Below, piece by piece: positions 27,354 through 35,282 of a DNA stretch of 64,000 bases (positions are counted from its first letter, which is position 1; the number at the start of each line of letters is the position of its first letter). The stretch is from positions 1 through 64,000 of the forward strand of contig JANWVM010000006.1 of NCBI GenBank assembly GCA_025056115.1. Reading direction: 5' to 3'. Made by a program: the position numbers and the translations under genes. The DNA is from Gloeomargarita sp. SKYG116. Its GTDB lineage: Bacteria > Cyanobacteriota > Cyanobacteriia > Gloeomargaritales > Gloeomargaritaceae. The notes under the pieces are model-generated. The model had not been told where the DNA came from and ran no database searches. It worked only from the letters and a program-made list of their open reading frames with translations.

Positions 27354-28556
27354 CTAAAAATGTGGCAATAAACCCAACGTTCGCAATTCCTGTTCTAGCT
27401 GTTGACCAACCGGGGAACCCTGCTGCTGGTACAAATCAATGGCTTGTCGCCAGTGTTGTTGCGCCCTTGGTAAATCTCCCAATTTGCACCAGACCACACC
27501 TAAATTCTGATGCGCCGCTGCCAAGTTCGGGTCGAGTTCCAAGGCTTTTTGGTAGGCTTGGATGGCTGCTGGTAGTTGATTGAGGCCCCTTAACGCGAGT
27601 CCCAGATTGTAGTAACCCAAAGCCCAGTCGGGAGCAATCTGGATCGCTTGTTCAAACAGGGTGCGCGCCTGGTGAAACGCTCGCTGTTCTTGATAGAGAC
27701 TACCCAAATTCGTATAGGCGCCGAGTTTAACCAGAGGTGGACAAGGCAGTGCCATCGCGGTTTGGTAGTGCTGCTGGGCCAAGTGCGCCTCGCCACGACG
27801 CTGGTAAACCAACCCCAGATGAAAGTGAATCTCATACTGCACCAGGGGTTCGGTCGGTTGAGTCGCTAGGGCTTGTTGCAGCAAGGACAAGGCTTGGTCA
27901 TCGGCGTTTTCGGCCAGGTACACCGCCGCCAGTTTGGCACACAGGTACGCATCCTGGGGATTCTGGGCCAAAGCTTGTGTTAGAAGACGGCGGGCGCGCG
28001 CTTGTTTGTTGTGGGTCTGGAGCGCTGCTTGCGTGTAGCCCCAGTGTTGCAAGGCGATAGCATCCAGCGTGGCGACCTGCCAATGGGGTTCCCGTCGGCG
28101 AATCTCGGCAACGCTGTCGTCAATCAGTTCGTGGTAGGCCCCCCGGAACCGGATGTCTGGGCGATTGCGAAACAACCGCGACACCAATGAATAGGGCGCT
28201 TGCTGGGTGCCCATTTCCTGACGCCAGAGATTCACCACGAGCACTTGGGGATCGGCAATCGCAGCCTGCAACCCTGGCACAGCGCTGGGGATGAGTACTT
28301 CATCGGCGTCCAACACCAGAATCCATTCCTGCTGGGCAAACTCCAGGGAATAGTTTCGAGCCGCCGCAAAATCATCCTGCCAGCTAAAAAACTCCACTTT
28401 GGCCCCATGCGCCTGGGCAATCGCTACGGTATCGTCGGTGGAACCGGTATCTACCACAATGATTTCCGCCACCACGTCTCGCACACTCGCCAGACAGGTC
28501 GGCAGGCAGGGCGCCTCATCGCGGACGATCATGCACAGGCTGACCGGTAGCGCCAT
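27354..28556 (-). CDS. Family 2 glycosyltransferase with C-terminal TPR repeats
   Basis: MALPVSLCMIVRDEAPCLPTCLASVRDVVAEIIVVDTGSTDDTVAIAQAHGAKV; multiple TPR units (GYYNLGLALRGLNQLPAAIQAYQKALELDPNLAAAHQNLGVVWCKLGDLPRAQQHW). Confidence 0.92.
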   Translation of the reverse strand: MALPVSLCMIVRDEAPCLPTCLASVRDVVAEIIVVDTGSTDDTVAIAQAHGAKVEFFSWQDDFAAARNYSLEFAQQEWILVLDADEVLIPSAVPGLQAAIADPQVLVVNLWRQEMGTQQAPYSLVSRLFRNRPDIRFRGAYHELIDDSVAEIRRREPHWQVATLDAIALQHWGYTQAALQTHNKQARARRLLTQALAQNPQDAYLCAKLAAVYLAENADDQALSLLQQALATQPTEPLVQYEIHFHLGLVYQRRGEAHLAQQHYQTAMALPCPPLVKLGAYTNLGSLYQEQRAFHQARTLFEQAIQIAPDWALGYYNLGLALRGLNQLPAAIQAYQKALELDPNLAAAHQNLGVVWCKLGDLPRAQQHWRQAIDLYQQQGSPVGQQLEQELRTLGLLPHF

Positions 28557-28559
28557 GAT

Positions 28560-29147
28560 TCAACCCGTCGTGATGGTCGCTGGCGACTGCAATTGTTGGT
28601 AGATGGTTTGTACGTCTGCTAGGGTAAACAGAGCAGTCAATGTAACCCCCTTGGCAGCGAGGTAATCCGCACCGCCCTGCTGCCGGTCCACCACAGTAAT
28701 GCCCTGTTGGACCTGATAACCTGCCGCCCGCAACACGTCCACTGCTAACCCCAGCGATTGCCCAGTCGTGACTACATCTTCCACCACAGTAACCCAGCTA
28801 CCTGGCGGCGGCAATGGCCCCTCAATCTGACTACGGGCGCCGTGTCCCTTGGGTTCTTTGCGAATGATTAAACCGCTCACGGGGTGGTTCGTCTGGGCTG
28901 ACAGGACACTGATGGCGGTCACAATGGGGTCCGCTCCCAAGGTCAAACCGGCAACCGCCACCGTTGCTGGCGCCAACAATTCTCCACATAACCGCCCTAC
29001 CAGATACGCGCCGCGCGGATGCAACGTTACCGTCTTGCAATTGATGTAATAGGAACTGCGGGCGCCTGAACTCAAGACAAAATCACCCTCTCGATAAGCC
29101 AACTCAGCGATTAACTGCAACAGTTCCTGACGCAGGGGTGCCGGCAT
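28560..29147 (-). CDS. pyrE: Orotate phosphoribosyltransferase
   Basis: VLSSGARSSYYINCKTVTLHPRGAYLVG; VTVVEDVVTTGQSLGLAVDVLRAAGYQV. Confidence 0.96.
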   Translation of the reverse strand: MPAPLRQELLQLIAELAYREGDFVLSSGARSSYYINCKTVTLHPRGAYLVGRLCGELLAPATVAVAGLTLGADPIVTAISVLSAQTNHPVSGLIIRKEPKGHGARSQIEGPLPPPGSWVTVVEDVVTTGQSLGLAVDVLRAAGYQVQQGITVVDRQQGGADYLAAKGVTLTALFTLADVQTIYQQLQSPATITTG

Positions 29148-29227
29148 CTTGGTCGCTAGTGTGCAGGTTGACTTTCCAATTCTAGGGCAGAAGCATCAGG
29201 GGAGCGTCATGGCTTTCTCTATCGCTG

Positions 29228-29312
29228 ATAGCTAGACCACTTTAAGTTTGTCAGAGGAAGAACCAGCAACGGAGCTGCGCCCTGCGACCTAACGGATGAC
29301 AAGCCCGGATAA
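29228..29312. repeat. Dispersed intergenic repeat copy B
   Basis: CTAGACCACTTTAAG...AGCAACGGAGCTGCGCCCTGCGACCTAACGGATGACAA; aligns to copy A including the upstream CTAGGCCACTTTAG segment. Confidence 0.55.
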
Positions 29313-29414
29313 ACTACAAGGCGTTACTCCAAACGCCTCTTAAACCCATTCCCGTAGTTGCTGAATGGTTGGGAAACCAGGGGTGGGCAGGTTCTCCATG
29401 TAGCGCCTAACCAC

Positions 29415-29441
29415 AAAAAAAGCCCCCTACTCCAGGGAGCC
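29415..29441 (-). terminator. Rho-independent terminator downstream of the 29477-30025 gene
   Basis: Minus strand GGCTCCCTGGAGTAGGGGGCTTTTTTT: GC hairpin followed by a T7 tract. Confidence 0.75.
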
Positions 29442-29476
29442 AGTTGTATTGGGAAAATGTAATACCGGTGTGAGTT

Positions 29477-30025
29477 TTAACCCGGACAAACCGGCACATT
29501 GTTGGCGTTCAGTTGAATCCGGCCAGGGTCACCGTTGATTTGGATAGGCACTTCTTCCTTACCCACGAACCGGAACATGGCACCCCGCTGTTTGGCGCAG
29601 CTACCAATGCTAGTGGCCCACTTGCGCAATTGTTCGTTAAACGCCTTTTGATGCGCCGGTACATCATCCAGGTTCTGCACCCCATCCCCCGTATAGTCGC
29701 GGAAAGGAGCAGGCCGGAATTTGTCAGTCACCGGGGAAGCTGAAGTACCTGTCGTCCTCCTAATCCCGATCCGGAAAGGCTCAATACTCCGTTCCAGCGC
29801 AAAAGGATGCTCGTAGTAAGCAGGCTTCGGGAACTGAATCAAGGTGTCAGGCTTGCGCAACCGGAAGGGACCTGTAAACGGCGGCCAAGGTTCCGCTTTG
29901 GCGGCAGGGGTTGTCATCACCGGGGGTTCATACAACCGCGGCGCAGGTTGAGCACTCGCTGGAGCCATCGCCGCTGCCAACACCGTACCTGCGACCGAAA
30001 GAGATAACAATGTTTGGGGACGCAT
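29477..30025 (-). CDS. Secreted hypothetical protein with DYTGDGVQNLDD module
   Basis: Signal peptide MRPQTLLSLSVAGTVLAAAMAPASAQ; VTDKFRPAPFRDYTGDGVQNLDDVPAHQKAFNEQLRKWATSIGSC. Confidence 0.75.
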   Translation of the reverse strand: MRPQTLLSLSVAGTVLAAAMAPASAQPAPRLYEPPVMTTPAAKAEPWPPFTGPFRLRKPDTLIQFPKPAYYEHPFALERSIEPFRIGIRRTTGTSASPVTDKFRPAPFRDYTGDGVQNLDDVPAHQKAFNEQLRKWATSIGSCAKQRGAMFRFVGKEEVPIQINGDPGRIQLNANNVPVCPG

Positions 30026-30164
30026 AACCGCAACTCCTCAACTTAAACAGCTTAATCCACCATTCTCACCACAGCAATTTGCAGTGACGTTGCCCTCATT
30101 TTAACAGCATCTTCTCCCACTGCGGTCAAGATACTCCCAATCTTAACCTCAACATAACCTGGAC

Positions 30165-30380
30165 TTAACGGGTGCCGCTGATCCGACCAGCCCACTGCCG
30201 CAGTTGTTCGTTGTAGTTTTTCTGGTGGGCGGGAATGTCATCCAAATTCTGCACGCCATCACCGGTGTAGTCCCGAAACGGGGGAATTTTGAACTGGTCA
30301 GTGATGGGTGTGCGCGCTTGAGCAAACATTGGTAACACCAACACTCCCCACAAACTCGCAGTCAGCAACCACAAACGCAT
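30165..30380 (-). CDS. Short secreted hypothetical protein with DYTGDGVQNLDD module
   Basis: Signal peptide MRLWLLTASLWGVLVLPMFAQA; ITDQFKIPPFRDYTGDGVQNLDDIPAHQKNYNEQLRQWAGRISGTR, a close match to the neighbouring gene. Confidence 0.7.
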   Translation of the reverse strand: MRLWLLTASLWGVLVLPMFAQARTPITDQFKIPPFRDYTGDGVQNLDDIPAHQKNYNEQLRQWAGRISGTR

Positions 30381-30426
30381 AAATCTTGGCCCTCGTGAAA
30401 ACTGCCGTTATGCCTTATCGTACCAT

Positions 30427-30843
30427 TCAACCCTGCATCCAACGGCGAGCGGTCTCCCGTAGCCAGCGGCTGCTTTGCACCAGTAGCGAGGATTCCTGCA
30501 ACGGCGGTAAGACTTCGGTGGTGGGAGTAGTGGGCAATGGGATGTGATCAAGCGCCTGCAGAACCGCCTGTGCACTGGTGTAACGTTCCCAAGGTTGTTC
30601 GCGCACCATCTTATCGAGCACCTGGGCCAAGGTGTCTGGGAGGTCGGAGCAGTGAGCGCGCCAGTCGAAGTGCGGGGTGGGCCACTGGTTGGGAGGCAGG
30701 CCGGTCAGGGCTTGAATGGCAATGATCCCGACAGCATAAAGGTCGCTGCTGAATTGCGGACGACCGGCATACTGTTCGCTGGGGGCATAACCGCGCGTGC
30801 CAACGGCAACTGTTTCTTGCTGGTGGTAACTGCCGCGGCACTG
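30427..30843 (-). pseudogene. Remnant of a Ser/Thr protein kinase (C-lobe only)
   Basis: Frame reads ...RGSYHQQETVAVGTRGYAPSEQYAGRPQFSSDLYAVGIIAIQALTGLPPNQWPTPHFDWRAHCSDLPDTLAQVLDKMVREQPWERYTSAQAVLQAL; in-frame TAA at 30846-30844 and no N-lobe, HRD or DFG before the next gene. Confidence 0.8.
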
Positions 30844-30926
30844 TTACAAATTGTCATGATTTCGGCGTAGCGCCGTTAGCTCTTACAATAGGGTGCAGGA
30901 CTGATGATGATGCGGGAGTCGTACCG

Positions 30927-31175
30927 ATGTTTTATGGGCCAGCTAGTGCCGGCATGTCCAGTTTGAATGATGCCAACCGACGTCTGTTTCGCTACGAGGT
31001 GGTGGGTCTGCGTCAGAATGACCAGACAGACCGTCAGAATTTCCCCATCCGTCGCAGCGGCAGCGTGTTTATCACTGTCCCCTATAACCGGATGAATGAA
31101 GAGATGCGCCGAATTACTCGTTTAGGTGGCAAAATTGTCAAAATTGAAGCGCTCAACGGTACTCAACCCGAGTGA
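30927..31175 (+). CDS. cpcD: Phycobilisome rod-capping linker CpcD
   Basis: RLFRYEVVGLRQNDQTDRQNFPIRRSGSVFITVPYNRMNEEMRRITRLGGKIVKIEAL. Confidence 0.93.
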   Translation: MFYGPASAGMSSLNDANRRLFRYEVVGLRQNDQTDRQNFPIRRSGSVFITVPYNRMNEEMRRITRLGGKIVKIEALNGTQPE

Positions 31176-31939
31176 CGGTTGCGGAGGCCCTCGCCCAACT
31201 CCAATCACCTGATCCCAGCCAGCGGTACTATGCGGCCTGGTGGCTAGGGCGGTTTCGGGTCAAAGAAGCTGTACCCGCCTTAATTGCGGCGTTGCAGGAT
31301 GAATCTGACCGCACAGCCCTGGGGGGGTATCCGCTGCGGCGCAATGCTGCCCGGGCGTTAGGAGAAATCGGCGATCCCCAGGCAGTGCCAAGTTTAATCG
31401 CTTGTTTACAGGTCAATGATTTTCAACTGCGGGCGGCGGCAGCGACAGCCTTGGGGTTGCTGGGGGATACCCAGGCAATTCCAGCACTGGTCGCTCTACT
31501 GCAAGAGCAAAACGCGCCGTCAGCTTTGGGAACGGCAGATTTACCTCAACCTTACAGTGCGATTCTCCTGGCATTGGGACGGTTAAACGCACAATCAGTC
31601 ATTCCAGCTATTCAACCATTTCTGGCCCATCCTTTGCCGCGTGTTCGCAGTGCTGCTTTATGTACGATGTATGTACTGACTCGGGATGCCAGTTATATTG
31701 AGCAATTGCTGGAGTTGATTCGTCAAGCGGAAACGCGGTTGCAGCGGGTGTTGTTGACGGATTTGGGCGAAACGGGCTATCTACCGGTGGCGACAGCGAT
31801 TGCCCAGGCGACTGCCGAACCCAGCTTCAAACTCATGGGGTTGCACCGGTTGCTCAGCCAATGGTTGACGACCCAAAGCCACCCCCTCGATTGGGAAGCG
31901 GCGGGGCCGGTTTTGCAGTTGATGGACCAGTTGCTGTAA
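31172..31939 (+). CDS. cpcE: Phycocyanin alpha-subunit phycocyanobilin lyase subunit CpcE (HEAT repeats)
   Basis: SQRYYAAWWLGRFRVKEAVPALIAALQDESDRTALGGYPLRRNAARALGEIGDPQAVPSLIACLQVNDF; overlaps the cpcD stop. Confidence 0.9.
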   Translation: MTVAEALAQLQSPDPSQRYYAAWWLGRFRVKEAVPALIAALQDESDRTALGGYPLRRNAARALGEIGDPQAVPSLIACLQVNDFQLRAAAATALGLLGDTQAIPALVALLQEQNAPSALGTADLPQPYSAILLALGRLNAQSVIPAIQPFLAHPLPRVRSAALCTMYVLTRDASYIEQLLELIRQAETRLQRVLLTDLGETGYLPVATAIAQATAEPSFKLMGLHRLLSQWLTTQSHPLDWEAAGPVLQLMDQLL

Positions 31940-31943
31940 GGTT

Positions 31944-32531
31944 TTAAGCTGCCTTGTAGTAATCCGGTTCGTTACCGGGTTTCCATTTGATATTGCAGCC
32001 GATACTAGCTTTTTGGTCAGGAGACACGGGTTGACCGCTCAATACGGCATCAATGGCAGCCCGCAGGTCTTTCCCCGTCACAGGTAGGTCGTTCCCAGGG
32101 CGGCTGTCGTCAAATTGCCCGCGGTAAACCAGTTTCCGCTCCCGGTCGAATAGGAAGAAATCCGGCGTGCAAGCAGCGCGATAGGCTTTGGCCACTTCCT
32201 GAGTTTCGTCGTAGCAAAAGGGAAACGTAAATCCCAATTCCTGCGCCATTTCCTTGAGGGATTCGGGGCGGTCGTCGGGGTATTTCTCTGCGTCGTTAGA
32301 ACTGATGGCCACGATGCCAATGTCCTTGTCTTTATAGTCCCGGCCTAATTTCGCCAATTCGTTTTGAATGTGTTTGACGTAGGGACAGTGGCGGCAAATA
32401 AACATCACCAGCAGGGCGGTTTTGTCAGCAAACGTGCTCAAGCTAATCGTCTTACCGGTCACCACATCGGGCAGGGCAAAATCCGGCGCTGGTGTTCCCA
32501 AATCCAACATTGTGGAAGGTGTGCGGGCCAT
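31944..32531 (-). CDS. Thioredoxin-like/AhpC-TSA family protein
   Basis: MLDLGTPAPDFALPDVVTGKTISLSTFADKTALLVMFICRHCPYVKHIQNELAKLGRDY; start moved inward. Confidence 0.9.
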   Translation of the reverse strand: MARTPSTMLDLGTPAPDFALPDVVTGKTISLSTFADKTALLVMFICRHCPYVKHIQNELAKLGRDYKDKDIGIVAISSNDAEKYPDDRPESLKEMAQELGFTFPFCYDETQEVAKAYRAACTPDFFLFDRERKLVYRGQFDDSRPGNDLPVTGKDLRAAIDAVLSGQPVSPDQKASIGCNIKWKPGNEPDYYKAA

Positions 32532-32565
32532 CGTCCAACCTCCTAAACCCGTTTCTTCGCTTTCA

Positions 32566-33477
32566 TTATGCCGGTTTGAGGGACGAGACGCCAGAACGTT
32601 GCAGGGGAAAACCTCGCTGCTCCCGCTGCTGGATGTAAAGCTGGGCGACCTGGCGAGCGAGATGGCGAATGCGGGCAATATAACGGGTGCGCTCCGTCAC
32701 AGCGATGACCCCCCGCGCTTCTAGCAAATTAAAGGTATGGGAGCATTTCAACACGTAATCCAAGGTGGGCGTCACTAGATTTTGGGCGAGCAATTGCTGG
32801 GCTTCTTTTTCGTACAAAGTAAACAGTTGAAAGAGGATTTGCGGGTCGGCGGTTTGGAAATTGTAGGTACATTGCTCAACCTCATTGTCCCGATAAATGT
32901 CCCCGTAGGTCACCTGGTCGTTCCAGCGGATGTCCCAAATGGTGTCCACATTCTGCAGGTACATTGCCAGGCGCTCTAGCCCGTAGGTGATTTCGATGGA
33001 AACGGGCTGGCAGTCAATGCTTCCGCACTGTTGAAAGTAGGTGAACTGGGTAATTTCCATGCCGTCCAGCCAAACTTCCCACCCCACTCCCCAGGCGCCC
33101 AAGGTGGGGGATTCCCAGTTGTCTTCCACAAACCGAATGTCGTGTTCTTCGGGGGAAATACCTAATGCCCGCAGCGAGGCCAGATAGGTGTCCTGGATGT
33201 TCGGAGGCGAGGGCTTGATGAGCACCTGGTACTGGAAGTAGTGCTGCAACCGGTTGGGGTTTTCGCCATAGCGGCCATCACCCGGTCGCCGGCAAGGTTC
33301 CGCGTAGGCCACCGCCCAAGGTTCCGGCCCTAGCGCTCGCAAAAAGGTGTGGGGACTCATGGTTGCTGCGCCCTTTTCTAGGTCGTAGGGCTGAACGATT
33401 AAACATCCCTGCTGGCCCCAAAATTGATGCAGCGCTGCAATCAAGTCCTGAAAATTCACTGGCTGTACCCTCCCCAT
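32566..33477 (-). CDS. glyQ: Glycyl-tRNA synthetase alpha subunit
   Basis: [78 protein letters not shown]. Confidence 0.97.
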   Translation of the reverse strand: MGRVQPVNFQDLIAALHQFWGQQGCLIVQPYDLEKGAATMSPHTFLRALGPEPWAVAYAEPCRRPGDGRYGENPNRLQHYFQYQVLIKPSPPNIQDTYLASLRALGISPEEHDIRFVEDNWESPTLGAWGVGWEVWLDGMEITQFTYFQQCGSIDCQPVSIEITYGLERLAMYLQNVDTIWDIRWNDQVTYGDIYRDNEVEQCTYNFQTADPQILFQLFTLYEKEAQQLLAQNLVTPTLDYVLKCSHTFNLLEARGVIAVTERTRYIARIRHLARQVAQLYIQQREQRGFPLQRSGVSSLKPA

Positions 33478-33517
33478 CTTGTGTCTATACTGAAGGGTTG
33501 TGGGTTCCCCTGGCAAG

Positions 33518-34840
33518 ATGACCCGCCCGAAATTAGTCGTTCTCGACGACGACCCCACCGGTTCCCAAACCGTTCACAGTTGCTTGTTGCTGCTGCGCTG
33601 GGACCCCGAAACCTTGCAAACCGCCTGGACGGATGCATCGCCCCTGTTTTTCATCCTAGGCAACACCCGCGCCCGCCCGCCGGAGATGGCTGCTCAAGTC
33701 ACCCGTGAGATTTGCCGGAATTTGCGTCAGGTTGCGGGGGAAAACCTTTTGGACCAGGCCCTGGTGATTAGCCGGTCGGATTCCACCCTGCGGGGGCACT
33801 ACCCCTTGGAAGTGGATGTCTTGAACGAAGAACTGGGGCCATTTGACGGGCATTTGCTAATTCCGGCGTTTATCGAAGGAGGACGCATCACCCGCGACAG
33901 CGTACATTACCTGCTAGTGAATGGACAACCGGTGCCCGTGGACCAAACGGAATTTGCCAAGGATTCAGTGTTTGGCTACCCGTCGGCCTATCTCCCCGCC
34001 TACGTGGAGTACAAAACGGGGGGACGTATCCGGCAAGACCAGGTGGTGCGTGTGACGCTTGCACACATTCGCTCTGGCGCTCTCGATGAATTGCTCCTGG
34101 GATTGCGGCACAACGCCTGTGCGGTCGTGGACGCCGAAACCCTGGCGGATTTGCAGCAAGTCGCCCAAGCGCTCTATCGCGCCCATGCCCAGGGCAAACG
34201 GTTGTTGTTGCGCTCAGCCGCCGGGATTGTCAGCGCCCTGGCCCAGTTGCCTCCCCAACCAGTAGCGCCCGCAGCCATGTCCACCTACGTGCAAGGGAAA
34301 TTACCTGGTGTGGTGGTCGTAGGGTCCCATGTCCGTCTCTCGACGCAACAAGTGGAACATCTGTTGCAACAGCCGGGAGTCCAGGGGATGGAACTGCCGA
34401 TTCAACAGTTGGGTGCGGGACAAACGCCCCAGCAACTAGTGGCACAGGTGATGCCGGCGGTGACCCAGGCGTTAAACCAGGGCTTGATTCCGGTGGTTTA
34501 CACCCCCCGCCAAGAATTGTCATTTCCTGACCAGGCGACGCGCTTGCAGTTTGGGGCGCAGGTGGCTCAAACGACCGCTCTGCTGGTGCAGCAATTGCCT
34601 CCGGAAATTGGCTTTCTCGTGAGCAAGGGAGGCATTACGTCCAACGAAATCCTGAGTCACGGGTTGGCGCTCACAGCGGTACGGTTGCTGGGTCAAATTG
34701 TGCCGGGCATCAATGTCATTCGCACCCCGGCGGACCACCCGCGCTTTCCCCATCTCCCAGTAGTCATTGTCCCCGGGAATGTGGGCGGCCCAGATGTGTT
34801 AGCTACGATTGTTCAGCGCTTACACCCCCGGCAGCTCTAG
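33518..34840 (+). CDS. Four-carbon acid sugar kinase family (DUF1537) protein
   Basis: [96 protein letters not shown]. Confidence 0.88.
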   Translation: MTRPKLVVLDDDPTGSQTVHSCLLLLRWDPETLQTAWTDASPLFFILGNTRARPPEMAAQVTREICRNLRQVAGENLLDQALVISRSDSTLRGHYPLEVDVLNEELGPFDGHLLIPAFIEGGRITRDSVHYLLVNGQPVPVDQTEFAKDSVFGYPSAYLPAYVEYKTGGRIRQDQVVRVTLAHIRSGALDELLLGLRHNACAVVDAETLADLQQVAQALYRAHAQGKRLLLRSAAGIVSALAQLPPQPVAPAAMSTYVQGKLPGVVVVGSHVRLSTQQVEHLLQQPGVQGMELPIQQLGAGQTPQQLVAQVMPAVTQALNQGLIPVVYTPRQELSFPDQATRLQFGAQVAQTTALLVQQLPPEIGFLVSKGGITSNEILSHGLALTAVRLLGQIVPGINVIRTPADHPRFPHLPVVIVPGNVGGPDVLATIVQRLHPRQL

Positions 34841-35173
34841 GCCCCCTGTCAGTTCGTCCATCTTGCGCTTCATGGTAGCGGTGGATTCGTCGTAGGCATT
34901 GCGTAGCGCCGTATAGACCAGTTGGGAGAGTTCCTCTGGGTTTTTTTCTAAAGCGGCCGGCGCAATTTCCACTCGGCGGGGTTCCTGATTGCCACTGAGT
35001 ACCACCTTCACCAGTCCATCGGCAGCTTCCCCGACAATTTCCATCGCATCCAATTCCTGTTGCATCCGAATGGCGCCTTCCTGCACCTGTTGGGCTTTCT
35101 TCAGGGCATCAGCAAACTCCTTCATCTTGCCCAGCCCAAAGCCGAATCCTTTCCCCTGCGTCATGCGCATCAT
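34820..35173 (-). CDS. YbaB/EbfC family nucleoid-associated protein
   Basis: [61 protein letters not shown]. Confidence 0.92.
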   Translation of the reverse strand: MMRMTQGKGFGFGLGKMKEFADALKKAQQVQEGAIRMQQELDAMEIVGEAADGLVKVVLSGNQEPRRVEIAPAALEKNPEELSQLVYTALRNAYDESTATMKRKMDELTGGLELPGV

Positions 35174-35282
35174 CTCCCAGAGTCATTCCCTGTCTCAGCC
35201 TACCACAGCCGGTTCCCTTCTGGGCAGAACCGCCAATGCTACGATAAATAGTACATGCCACCATTGCCCAATCCGTGCGCCC

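Noticed and set aside
30611-30841. 76-aa ORF MPRQLPPARNSCRWHARLCP... in the kinase region
   Set aside because: Different frame from the recognisable kinase C-lobe sequence; considered noise.
34989-35282. 98-codon N-terminal extension of secA in the ORF track
   Set aside because: The extension runs antisense through the YbaB gene and has no SecA similarity; MLKLLFGD at 35283 matches the normal SecA N-terminus.
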